This document shows, piece by piece, positions 1-11,063 of a DNA stretch of 64,000 bases. Source of the stretch: Verpa conica (Eukaryota > Ascomycota > Pezizomycetes > Pezizales > Morchellaceae); NCBI GenBank assembly GCA_033030425.1, contig JAUFSD010000008.1, forward strand, positions 1,488,001 to 1,552,000. The letters are read 5' to 3'. The notes beneath the pieces were generated by a model. That model saw only the letters and a list, made by a program, of their open reading frames with translations. It did not search any database and was not told where the DNA came from. Numbering within the stretch: position 1 is the first letter of the stretch; each line of letters opens with the position of its first letter. The position numbers were made by a program, and so were the translations under genes.

Positions 1-3000
1 TATTCCGGCGACTTGGCAGCCCAAGAGAATATGACGCACCTGTAAAGTCGCCGCCATAATCACCATCGCTAGTGAAGCTCCGCTTAAAGGGAGGGTATAT
101 AGCCTAGGGAGGCGTTATTTCCTAGGCTTCACGGGCGTCTAGGTCACTAGAGATCACTCGATGAATAGCTTGACTGATAAGCACTAGTAAAGCCGAATTA
201 GAAACTAGAGAAATGAGACAATGATCTATATTAGATCCACAACTTCTATGACGCACTATACAACGCCTGCGGTAAATCAGGGCAGAATTCTCAACCAGTG
301 GCGGTTTATGCATAGAACCGGTAGCCGTCCACTTTACAGGAGTCTCATATGGCATATTGCATATTGCAGATATAGGTTGTTTTTTCTTCTTGAAATTGAG
401 TGAGTCCAGTAACCAGATTATACTTTCAAGGAGCTGAACCAGCAGTGTCGATCTCGGGTAAGGAAATAGAGTTTTTCAGCATGCGATAAGCTCGGAGTTG
501 TCTACGTATACAGACTAGGTCTAGAACAGTGTCCTCAAAGTTAGATGGACCGTGTAGCGGTTACTGATACTCAACATGTAACAAAACAGTATCCGGCGAG
601 GGTGTTAGCGAGCGATAGTTTTGTGGCCAGTGCTCACTGCTAGAACCTTCATAGGGAACGTCAAAGTCCAGTTAAAGTTCTGAGTTCCGAATGCTCCATT
701 TTCGCGTTAATCTTGCCGGGGGCTGTACTACATGCAGCGATAGGGGACACAGCTCTTAGCGCATGGTCACCAGTTTTATACAATCTTGGCTAATAAGTAG
801 AGGTTGGAAACTCGGTTGTCTTACTTACAAACGGTTTGCCTTCTCTATCTTTCCCGCCGAACCTAAGGCCACTCATATGCATGAAGCGAAGAAAGACAGT
901 CTTTCCGACAAGATACGAGTTTCATGTCGATCATGATGCGATGTTCCGCTTCACAAGATATCACTCATTACCGGGGAAACACACAAAAACGGTTTTTATC
1001 CGTCTTGGGACAACTTGGCGTAAGATCTTGGCGGGATCGTCCTCCTATCGGAGGTTCTATGTGTAGTATACGACGCGTAACTGCGCTATAGACTATAGCT
1101 ATTCGTTGGGTTACTGATGGTTGCTACTGATAACTGCATATTTTTACCGCCACTGCCGCCACTGTGGTGGGGCATCGCGATGACCTCGTGTTTCAGGGGT
1201 TACGCGTAGTTGATCAAACGTTTGTGGTAGCAGAATTACGTTGACAGAAGACTACTAGCCAATGTCAAAGGAATCTTCTAGGATAGCTACCTCCGATATG
1301 GTCTGCGCGCGTTTAGGGAGGAATAAAAAAAAAATTTCTTCGGCTGAAAAGCTCTACTCTGGGAGTTTATAGTTTGCGACATATCGGGTCTCAGCTTAGA
1401 TCCCTCCCGCCATAAGGAGGTACGTGGGACTCGAACGAGTACTCGTTCAGGTGTTATTGCCGGGGCAAACTCACAAAATATCTCGTGATGCTTACTGTTT
1501 ACGTAGGGGAGCGGTCATTAGAAACCATCTTTGTTGTCTTTTTGCTAGATTTCAGGTGTTACTGGAACGTTGTCCGGTTTTAGCATTCTGCAAGTGAGTT
1601 GTGGAAAGTACTGCCGGTATATGAGAATCCCCTCGGTTTAGTTTAGTTGCTAACACTTCATAAGAAGGAAGGAATTTTATTTTTATATCATAGTTTCATT
1701 CATTCTAGGCGTAAGAATATCACATGTAGTTATAATTGTATGGCGTTAATTAACAAGAACAAGACCTATCTCCATCAAAGAAAGAATCGTCCTCTGAAAA
1801 AACCAACACAATTACAGTAACTGTGGTCCGCTACCAACTGTACATACCATTTCAGAGCAGACAATAACACTACACTCAATGTACATTTCTGAAAGTAACC
1901 GAAATGAAGGGGTTAAATTCCAAGCTAGGAAACCATTGGTAGCCCGAGTTATCGGAGGGGAACCTGATACTAATTTCATTACAAATTGCAATTACTGGGT
2001 TGAGTTGGATATAAAATCTAGCTTATTGTAATCTTACTACTCACGTCCAATACACAAACCTAGTTTAGAATGTCTATTCTAATATAAGAATTATGGTACC
2101 CAGAAATAACAGAGTAAAACCTTGAAATAGACACTCTTATGAAGCGGCTGTCATAAAACAATCTACTAAATGATGGATTAGAAAATCTCTAGATTGTAGT
2201 AGCTAGGTAGGGAATTAATGATAAGGAAATGGATATAAGTTGGGGGGAGGGCTGTTTCATTCCCATCTCTTCAAGCGCCTCGAGGCTCTGGTAGTTATTA
2301 AGAACTATGCTGGCCTAGAAAATGAGCTCATAGGTTTCAAGGTTATAATCCTTCTGGATAGATTAATGACCGGAGGGTGATCATCTCGATGAAGTAGGGA
2401 GATAAATATACCCATCCTTCCCGAGTTCAGGTAGGACTAAGAGGAGTAAACCGTAGTACACTCTCTCCGAAATGTGTAAGGTGTATCGAGATATAAAAGC
2501 CAAGGGGTTCGGCGTTGGTGAAGATTTTTGTTTAATGAATATCTGTTCCCAGGCTAAAGATGTTTCGGCAGTCATCATAGCGTATGATATCAAGATCCAT
2601 TAGCTAGCTGAGGTAGCTGTGGATTGTTAATATTGGATACCGGGTCTATATCGAATGCTTATAGGGCGGAGGTATGGGAAGAGACTCATTTCTTAGAGCA
2701 TGTAATTAAAGTATACGTATATATGAAGAGTATTGGATTGTAATGATTCTGTATTTCATCTTATTCTACTGTTTCCAATCAATTATCTTGGGTGTATTTG
2801 TCCAGGGCCACCCCAGACTAGAATCTTGTTTCAAAGTGCTATGTAATATTTTTAGTCGTGGGAGCTGGGAAATGAAATTAGATAGATTTTACAGGCTTTC
2901 GTAATTCCCCAGGAGTGTTGCCGAGAGGAGGGGGGTCGACTGGTATCTGAAACATCAGATCAGCAATGAGTGTCAAGGTGAGATATTATCTTTCACACCG

Positions 3001-3719
3001 TTAGAATGAATAGAAGCTTCACACTGATACAAAGATTGCCGGTATACGTACGCCTAACTATACCAGGATTGGCTATATCAAAGCCCTTATCTCGGGTAGA
3101 TCATATAGCTGCTATCTTGTTTTTCCGCGGGAGTAAATTGTGCTAGTCCTGATACTTCCGAATCGTTTTGGAGGCAGGGAGAAGTAGCCGTAGTGTTTTT
3201 CGTCTCAGATCCTTCCTTGTTTGGTTGATAGGTTAAACTATCTCTGGGGGGAGGGCCATGTTGGTCTAACCCTACCTAACCTTGACGACGTAATATCTCC
3301 ATGAATGGCGAACATGGCACTATGATTTTTCTATCCTATAGTGGCTTCCGAGTTTCTGTAATCAACATAGTGAGATATATAACCCAAATGTCGAGGAGCC
3401 CTAGGAAAGTGGTCCAAGGGGGAGGACTGCCCTGTGGGCGATGGAGGAGGAAGATGAGAGGGGACTCCAGGCTTCAGAGAGCAGAGAGCAGAGGGCGAGT
3501 TCTGCAAGGAAAGCCACTGTCTGCTGTCTTTTAATTCAATAAGATCAATGGGCCTCATAGCATGTTTGTAAACTCTATGCTTCATATAGATATCCCCGCG
3601 AGATTATTCCCAGCTCTTGGCGTTTTAAGCCGCAACTTATTCCCACCTCACCTCAAATTATCCCAGTTATCTCAATTCTTGTCTCACCTCTCTAGATCAT
3701 CTCCAGTTCTATCTCCACA
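1..3719. other. Gene-poor intergenic region, left edge
   Basis: No open reading frame here resembles a known protein; the longest are under 90 codons and look random. The DNA is moderately AT-rich with many TA-containing words. A CT-rich stretch at about 3640-3718 immediately precedes the COG5 start codon and is the likely core promoter or leader of that gene. Confidence 0.6.
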
Positions 3720-4931
3720 ATGTCTGCAGCCTCGGAAATCTCTTATATAGACTACGAGACTTTCCTGTCCCCCTCATTCTCCCCCCACGCCTTCGCCTCC
3801 ACGCTCATAACCTCCACAAACGACCCCTCCGACCCCACCCTCGACCTCTCGACTCCCCTCTCCCGTGTGCTCTTCGATCTCCAGGAGATAGACACCCACA
3901 TCCATACACTCACCACAACCTCCTCGCAGCAACTACTAACCTACACCTCTACCTCCCACACCGCATCGACAAGCATCCTCGCGGCAATAGAGACACAAAC
4001 TGCCGGCCTAAACGCAGCCTACAAACGTCTCGAGCACGATGTCATCTCCCGCTCCACCGCCGCAACAGAAGTCGTATCGGTATGCACCCGACTCCACTCC
4101 GTCACCTCTCTTCTCCGGGAACTCGGCCGGGCCCTCGTTCTCGCCCGCCAGCTCGAAATACAGCTCTCCGAGCTCCAACGCGGCTCCAACGAATCCGACC
4201 GTCCTATAGTTCGAGCAGCTCACAGCGTCCTCGAGCTCCAAAAACTCCTAGCCGCAAACTCAACTGCAATGGATGGAGTCGAACTAGCAAGGGATCTACA
4301 GAAACTTGTCGTCACGCCTGCGGAAGCGGCATTAACAAACCGCTCCCGGGAGGCTATAGGCTCGTTCTCGCTCCTACCGCCACAGAGCGCGAGTAGTACA
4401 ACGGCATTTGCGGTAGACCCGGCGGTGGTGGCAGAGGGTCAGAAGCCTGTTGTTACGGCTGCGTTACAGACACTGCATTTACTCCAGCCACGGGGGTTGA
4501 CGGCGACTATACAGGCATTGTTGAATGCACAGGTTACTGCGTCGATTAATATCCTCACGCGCGCATTGACGGCGTTGACAACCCTTGACCGGACGCTGTT
4601 GGAAGTGTCGGCAAGGTGCCGGACTTTGGTGGCGATGGAGGGGATGCTGGCTGCTGTCAATCTGGATGCAGATGTGTTGAGCGAGCTGGACACAGGGGCA
4701 TTGTCGACATCTTTCTTCCGCTCTGTTGCAGCGGGGTGGGAGCCAAGGGTAAGGGATATTATAGCGAGGGGCGGTGCGAACGCGAGAATACTGAGAAGTG
4801 GGAGGGATAGGCTGAGGGAGGGGGTGAGGGGGTGTGTATTGAGGGGGTTAGGGGCCGATCTGGCAGAGGAGGGGAGGGGCGAGTTTGAAGTTGCAGTTAT
4901 GGTAGGTGCCGTAGGGAGTTTGGGGAGGTAG
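3720..4931 (+). CDS. COG5: Conserved oligomeric Golgi complex subunit 5 (Cog5)
   Basis: Intronless 403-residue protein recognised as the fungal form of Cog5, a subunit of the COG tether (lobe B) that acts in retrograde vesicle transport within the Golgi. The N-terminus begins with a segment typical of the family (Ser-Tyr-Ile-Asp-Tyr-Glu-Thr-Phe-Leu, residues 8-16). A helical, leucine-rich region follows, with a conserved block near residues 45-60 (LSRVLFDLQEIDTHIHTL) and long amphipathic helices suited to coiled-coil bundle formation. About 400 residues is usual for fungal Cog5 and about half the animal length. The start codon has a favourable context (CACAATGTC) and follows a CT-rich leader. 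The gene is convergent with the MDR gene to its right. Codon use is distinctly more GC-rich than the flanking DNA. I am confident of the family from the N-terminal block; the C-terminal half is divergent. Confidence 0.85.
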   Translation: MSAASEISYIDYETFLSPSFSPHAFASTLITSTNDPSDPTLDLSTPLSRVLFDLQEIDTHIHTLTTTSSQQLLTYTSTSHTASTSILAAIETQTAGLNAAYKRLEHDVISRSTAATEVVSVCTRLHSVTSLLRELGRALVLARQLEIQLSELQRGSNESDRPIVRAAHSVLELQKLLAANSTAMDGVELARDLQKLVVTPAEAALTNRSREAIGSFSLLPPQSASSTTAFAVDPAVVAEGQKPVVTAALQTLHLLQPRGLTATIQALLNAQVTASINILTRALTALTTLDRTLLEVSARCRTLVAMEGMLAAVNLDADVLSELDTGALSTSFFRSVAAGWEPRVRDIIARGGANARILRSGRDRLREGVRGCVLRGLGADLAEEGRGEFEVAVMVGAVGSLGR

Positions 4932-5679
4932 TTGAGAGTGAAAGCGGGAGAGCATCGTGAGCGGGGATGGGGGGCGTTATCTTATTTTAATCACTGGTGT
5001 TTATTGTAATTTAGAACTTAGTGTCAGCGTGGATATCACAGATGGAGAATATAGAATCACAGTCACTAGAGAAGACAAGGAATAAGAAGAGGCCTTTAAA
5101 TCTAGCGTAAAAGCTGAAGGAATTTAAATAGGCCAGCACCGGGTGGGAAATACCTATAGGTGCTTAATTCTCAGTCACAGCCAACACTATTCAAAGACAA
5201 GCCGATCTATTCTTTCTTATCTGAAAGGGAATTTCCTACTGATAGTTCGTTTACTAGGCATGGAGTGGGTGGATCATTGTGATTTGGTGACTTTCTTTAG
5301 TAAATTGATGGTATCACCAAAAATCACTCAGATCCACCCTCGATTGTATTAAAAGGTACCGGACATGATTCCTGAATAGCTTAAATATTAAGAGAAAATT
5401 AGTCAAAATAATTTGCCACCATTGATTTTCTAGTCAAGATTATAGAGGATTATCTAATAGCTCTTGTAGACACTAGTACCATCCAGTAGCACGACTATTG
5501 ACTACTCTTAAAGCGAAACAAACCCATCTCGTAATGAATTCTAGTAAATCATAGACAAAAAAATCATATTTGTTAATACGCAAGAAAAAAGCTAGCTAAG
5601 GATAAAAGAGTTACATTTGGCACAACTCTTATTCACGGGAAAGCTGTGCTTCAGAATATAGGGATATTTGCTGTGTACA
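4932..5679. other. Convergent intergenic region with imperfect inverted repeat
   Basis: Shared 3' flank of COG5 and the MDR gene. No gene is visible. An imperfect inverted repeat at 5267-5339 is listed separately. Confidence 0.6.
5267..5339. repeat. Imperfect inverted repeat between convergent genes
   Basis: The left arm starts GGGTGGATC at 5267-5275 and continues to a GATTTGGTGA block (5281-5290). The right arm ends GATCCACCC at 5331-5339 and contains the matching TCACC and AAATCAC blocks. The outer 9 bp pair perfectly; the inner part pairs with a few mismatches and small bulges around a loop of roughly 25 nt. It could be a terminator-like hairpin for both genes or a MITE remnant. Confidence 0.5.
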
Positions 5680-6946
5680 TCAATCCCTAGGTCCGTTAAC
5701 CACAAAGCTTATATCTGCCATTTCGAGTATTGAGTTAGCATTCTCAATGGTTGACTGAGCGTTTTCAAACGCTAGTTGGGCATCTTCGAACCCATATACA
5801 TTTTTTAGCTCCGTTATTGTTAATTGCCCGCTCACCAGCAAGTCTATCGCAACTCTAAGATCTTCAGGGGTACATCCATAGCTTCCCTTAACGTTTATCT
5901 CTTTTGTGCAAACCATCATGATTGGGAAACTGACAGGCTTCTCATAACCGTAAATTTTAGAGTATGTCTGAACGTAAGCCCCACCCTTCCTAAGAACATG
6001 GATCCCCGCATTAATATAAATGTCTGTTCCAGATGCTTCAATAACGGTGTTTGCGCCGTGACCTAGGGAAAAACGCTTAATAATATTCTCTGCAATCTCT
6101 TCCGGCGTATCTGTGTACTCTGCACCGGGATGGCAGTTCCTCTCAATAATTGCTAGTTTTGTCGCACCAAACACCTTCGCCACAGCAGCACAAATAAGCC
6201 CAGCAGTGTTCTCACCAAAAATAACAATCCTATCACCAGGTTTAATGTCGGCTTGTTTGCAGATATGAATAGCCAGGGCGAATGATCCAGCTAATGCACC
6301 TTGCTCGAATGTCATGTTTTCAGGAAGATGCACACAAAGATCTTCAGGCATGACAAAGAATTTGCAGAGTGTGCCACCATATGGTGGTATACCAACTACT
6401 CTCCTATTCGGACAAAGGTTATTTGATCCTGCCTTGCAGAAAACACAAGTCCGACAGGGGTATATTGGAATAAAGACAACCCGATCCCCAGCCTTCAAGG
6501 TTTTAACACCTGGCCCAACCATTACAATGGTACCAGCAGCATGTTGGCCAGGGATATAGCCATTAGCAGGAGCGGGTCCGTTTCTCCATAAATTCACCTG
6601 TTTCAGCGTGTATAAGCAATAATGGCTAGAAAGGTTTATTAGGGGAAGTAGAAGAGATATTGGTTAAGAGTGTGAGAGATATTGATTATAAAAGATGCAA
6701 CTAGACCCAAACCATTCCAGAATGAGAACTTACATCGGTGGCAAATAGTTCAGTGGAATTTATACGGATAATCACTTCTGTGAGATTTCTAATGAGCGGC
6801 ATCGGAGTATCTTCAAAAGTACCTTTCCATGGTGATTTCAAAACAAAAGATGGGTTCTATGATGGAAGACTTTGTATCAGCTGGAATGTGTCGTAGTTTA
6901 CGAAGTATCAGGGGTAGGGACTGACCTTCATTGAACTGCGAAACAT
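5680..6946 (-). CDS. Zinc-type MDR dehydrogenase (polyol/xylitol DH-like), catalytic zinc site lost
   Basis: Best model has three exons: 6926-6946, 6734-6856 and 5680-6597, giving 353 residues, the usual length for xylitol or sorbitol dehydrogenases. The introns are GT...AG and phase 0. Joining them yields NPSFVLKSPW and TDVNLWRNG, both colinear with family N-termini. The GroES-like domain keeps the structural-zinc cysteines (PCRTCVFCKAGSNNLCPN). The catalytic site is altered: family GICGSD reads ELFATD (Cys to Phe), GHE reads GQH, and the later EP reads GS, so all four expected ligands are gone. The Rossmann motif GxGxxG reads GENTAG. The C-terminal part (residues about 230-353) follows the family without breaks. 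The frame is open throughout, so this looks like a divergent paralogue with a changed role and not an obvious pseudogene. It lies downstream of TPS2 on the same strand. Exon 1 (seven codons) is the least certain part. Confidence 0.8.
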
Positions 6947-7776
6947 CGTGAACGTGTCAAATAGGTTGATATGGAGTCCTACAGAATGAAAGAGTAACTG
7001 GGAAAGGAGTGAAGTTATTTAGGATAGTTATGAAGGAGCCACAGTTGCGACAAGAGTTGGCCAATACGCCTTTTGTAAGAACCCAATGAGAAGGTTTAAG
7101 TTTTCGTGTGGTTGCCAGCAAGGTAAGTCTATGATCAGCTATGGGGGTCTTTCTCTAAGTAGGAGCTAAGATCCCCCATCTGTGGTTTAAGGACTTAATT
7201 AATTGGTGGTTTAGGCTCTAGTCTTTTGTCACGATTTCGGGGTTGGGCTCTAGAGTCTCTATACATACCCCTGTAAATATCAACCCATCAGATAACCACA
7301 GACGTCTCATACAGGCTCCCATAATACGGTAACATACACCGGACTGGATTATCACAACTCATCACTCGCTCTGTCTCTATCAAGGTTTATTGACTACTCA
7401 TTTATGCAATCATCCAATTCCAGTCCAGTCCAAATGTAGCCATCTATAATATGTATATCTGTAAATCTCGACTCCTCCTTTCGCACGCTCCCGCAATCGG
7501 TATATATATATAACCCAATGTTCTCTGAAAATGACAAGTAAAACAAACTTTGTGTACGTACAAGGTGAAATATGAGATGCATAGAAAAACAAATGTATCC
7601 GAGTCTGTCTACCATCTGAAAGGTAGTAGGAAGAAATTTTTTTGTTACTCACCTCTGGATACTCACAAAAAGAGCCGCTCGAAGGACACAATTCATACTA
7701 AACTCATAATAACCCCGCAAGGTCATATAGATTTTTTTTTTAAAAAAGTCCCTCAATGCAATAGAAAACACCTTAC
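6947..7776. other. Intergenic region between TPS2 3' end and MDR gene
   Basis: About 830 nt holding the 3' flank of TPS2 and the promoter of the MDR gene, both on the minus strand. Short open frames near 7394-7691 have no family resemblance. No distinct regulatory motif was recognised. Confidence 0.5.
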
Positions 7777-10700
7777 TTAAGGACTCGGCTTTTCTTCACC
7801 GCTAGCCTTTTCAATTTCCTCTAGGGTTGTGTTTCCCACTAGCAGGCTGATACTCTCAACGACATCAGATGGCTCCAAAAGATGGTAATTTGCCTCCGTT
7901 TCTTTTGATGAAGGGCCGACAGTGACAGTAAAGACGGTTTCCTTGAGGAGGTCTGTTTTTTCGAGGGCTCGGAACATATCTATTAAATTTATATATTAGT
8001 CTAAATCTCATAGTAACAAACACTTAAGTCAGGGGAGTGATAATGGTTGGTAAAATGAAAGAGGGAGAACAAGGCGGCAAGTTTTTTTAAAAATCTACCT
8101 TCATCGGTGGTGTCATCTCCAGCACACCACACAAACCCCGGTGGCACCTCCGAACTCTCAACCAACTTCCTCGCAATCTCTCCTTTGTTGACAAACTTCG
8201 GTCTGACTTCTAGGTTTGCCTTTCCAGTCATGACCTCAACGTCGTATCCGCGGTCACGCATCAAGTTCGACAGTTCGGCCATACATTCGCGAGCTTGGAA
8301 AGCACCGTGTTCAGGGTCGGCGCGACGGTAGTGCCATGTTACGGCTACGGATTTACGTTCGATGAAGGAGCCTAATCAGGACGTGTTGGTCAGTTATAGT
8401 CAATACATATTGCGGGGAAGTGCGGGGGAGGTGCGGGGCAGTTGAAACGTAATCTACTACCTTGGGTACGCTCCGTATATCTTGCAAATACCTCTATAGC
8501 AGCCTCCTGCCATTCCATATCCATACTCTCTGCTAGATTTTCCCACGTCTTGCTTCCTGGCATCCTCATAAAACATCCATGTTCTGCGCTTAATCCAAGC
8601 TCTCCAATGTGCCCCAGCCATTCTTCCAAGAACTTCTGGTCTCTCCCGGATATAATCCAGACCTGGTTTCCTTCCTCTTGTGCGAGACGCTTGATGCTTC
8701 TCACGACCTTGTCTGCGGGGATAGCCATCTCTGGGTCCGTAACTATGGGAGTAAGGGTTCCATCATAGTCAAACATAAATAACCGCTTCCCTTTCCCTTC
8801 CACTGCGGCATTATATGCCTCTAGGAAGCGCCTTCGGTTGAGTGCTGGTGTCATTGAGTGAGTTGATTGGTATGATAGCTCTGCAAGGAGTTTACGTAAG
8901 AACTGTGAGTTCCACGTTTGTACGGTGTTTGTAGTAACGTATTCGTAGAGCTTGCCGTGAAGGCTTTTTTTCTCTTCTTCTTTCAAGGACAGGCAGGTCG
9001 CAATAGCGTCTGCAACTCCTCTGGTATTTGTAGGATTAACGATGACTGCGTCGGTGAGGGATTCGGCAGTACCCGTAAATTCAGATAAGATGACCGGACC
9101 GTGCTTATCTTTTTGGCAGACAACGTACTCTAGTGAGGTCGTGTTCATACCATCACGTACAGAAGTAATGAGTCCAAGGTCCGCGACACGGAGGAGTGCG
9201 TAATATTCTTCCGGCTCTAGATACTGGGGGTAATGTTGGACTGGTGAAAAGTGCAAGGATCCGTACTTCCCATTAATATGTGACACTAGCTCTGCAACTT
9301 GGTGCTCTATCGTCGAAGATTGTGACAGTGAGGATGGTGAGGTGACTTGGATAAGGACCACCTATAATAGATAAACGAGGGGGAGGGGTTAGTGTTGGAT
9401 TCAATTGCAATCTACGACAACTACAGGCATAGTGTGCGCCCACGCCAAGCCTGGCTGCGGGGGTAAATGAATGAGGCACAAAAAACTGGGAAAAACTGGC
9501 AGAAAATACCATTACATACCTTCCCGATAAACTCCGGATACAAATCGAGGAACATCTCAAAGGCCCTCAGCTTTTGCACAACCCCACGTACACTATCGAG
9601 CCGATCCCTCCCAACAATAATCTGACGACCAATGTACGCGTTTTTGATGATTCCCATCTTAGCACTGATGCTTGCGCCTTCGGCCGCATTCAGGAGTTTC
9701 TCGACATCAATTCCAATAGGTAGAGCTTCAACAGCACAATGTGCACCGTGCGTATCTACGCCGGTAACTTTCCCTTGAGTATTATAACTCTCGGTATATC
9801 CTAACAGTCGTTTACAACACGATGTGAAATGATTTTTATAAGTATCAGATTGGAAAGCGAGCATGTTTGCAGCAAGCATGCCCGATAGAATTGCCTTACG
9901 GCGAGAGAGAACTTTGAAGATCTCGCTGGAGGGCCAGGGTGCATGCATAAATAGGCCGATGTAGATGTCTTTACCTGCCCGCTGGCGGAGGATCTCCGGT
10001 AGCATGAGTAGGTGGTAGTCGTGAACCCAAACGATATCACCAGGTTTGTAGACCTTCATGATTGCATCGGCAAAGGCGTTGTTGAATTTCAGGTAATCGC
10101 GCCACCATGAGCGTTCCTGGAGAGCAGAGCCCTCATTTGGAGAGAAATCTTGTGGGACAATGTAATGGAATAGCGGCCAGATGACTACCAATTAAAAGTC
10201 AGTATTCGCTGTTGAATGGCCAGACCCAGCATATTTAAAAAAAGCTTCATGAAATTTTTTCAGAATCATGGAAAACAATTCCTTACCTCTCTCCGCATAA
10301 TTCCTCCATCGATCCACTCCCCCGAGCCTCATTACACCATCATCATCATCTCCTATCCAGACGGGTACAACATCGCCCCATCCACCTTCTTTCCCCCTTT
10401 CTGCCAGCAAAACTTCCAACTCATCTCTGTCATCCTTACATATCGTGACTTCCTCATCCATCTGCGTCCCATAGTCTGCTATCATTGTCATTCTATTTCC
10501 ATCATGCTTAATCAACGGCACCGGCGGTGGAACATGATATGACTTTGTCCGCGACATCTGCGGCGCGTAGCTCGCAGCTATTGGTATTGGAGGCTGCCCT
10601 GGGCTTTTTGAGCCCCCTGTTGGGTTTGGTCGAGACTGTCTGACTTGTGGAAGCTCATGGATTTCACCGGCCCATCCAACGAGTGTGGTTTGCCATGGCG

Positions 10701-11063
10701 CTGACTCGGTGCTTAGATTCCTGATAGCATCATACAAAGCTGAAGAACCGCGTCTTGGGAATAAATCCTACTTCCAATCAACGTCAAAATTCTCTTTCTG
10801 TTAGAAACAGCGGGAGAGATTAAACGAACCCATTCACCACCCCGGCGATATCCCAGAGAATATGGTAGGAAACACGCTGCGGAAATCACTCTCCCTGAAA
10901 GCTTCAGTCCTTCATGTCCATCGCTTGGCCGTACCATCTTCTGGGCTCTATCATGCACAGCTCCAATTGAGGTTGCAGTAGCAAGGGGAGATGGCCTGAA
11001 TGGCTTCGAAGAGGTATGCCCAGCTAGCTGGCGAAGCGATGGAGGGCCTGTCGTGGGTTCCAT
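7777..11063 (-). CDS. TPS2: Trehalose-6-phosphate phosphatase, Tps2 type
   Basis: Six exons: 10830-11063, 10287-10767, 9520-10184, 8461-9361, 8099-8371 and 7777-7979. All joins are in frame and give 918 residues, close to yeast Tps2 (about 900). The N-terminal half is a GT20 synthase-like domain, starting at LSGRVISAACFLPYSLG and containing WDLFPRRGSSALYDAI and the HDYHLLMLPE motif. The C-terminal HAD phosphatase domain carries all four catalytic motifs: FDYDGTLTP, the IISGRD serine, the Lys of VNKGEIARKL and GDDTTDED. The enzyme removes phosphate from trehalose-6-phosphate, the second step of trehalose synthesis, normally in a complex with Tps1. In the synthase-like domain, the substrate-binding motif that reads DRLDYIKG in active synthases is DRLDSVRG, which suggests a non-catalytic synthase domain, as in other Tps2 proteins. 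The start codon lies in a CACCATGG context. Possible stress elements lie upstream at 11334 and 11373. Confidence 0.95.

Noticed and set aside
3331..3585. Open frames on both strands left of COG5
   Set aside because: Short, antisense to each other, no conserved features, and located in the probable COG5 promoter.
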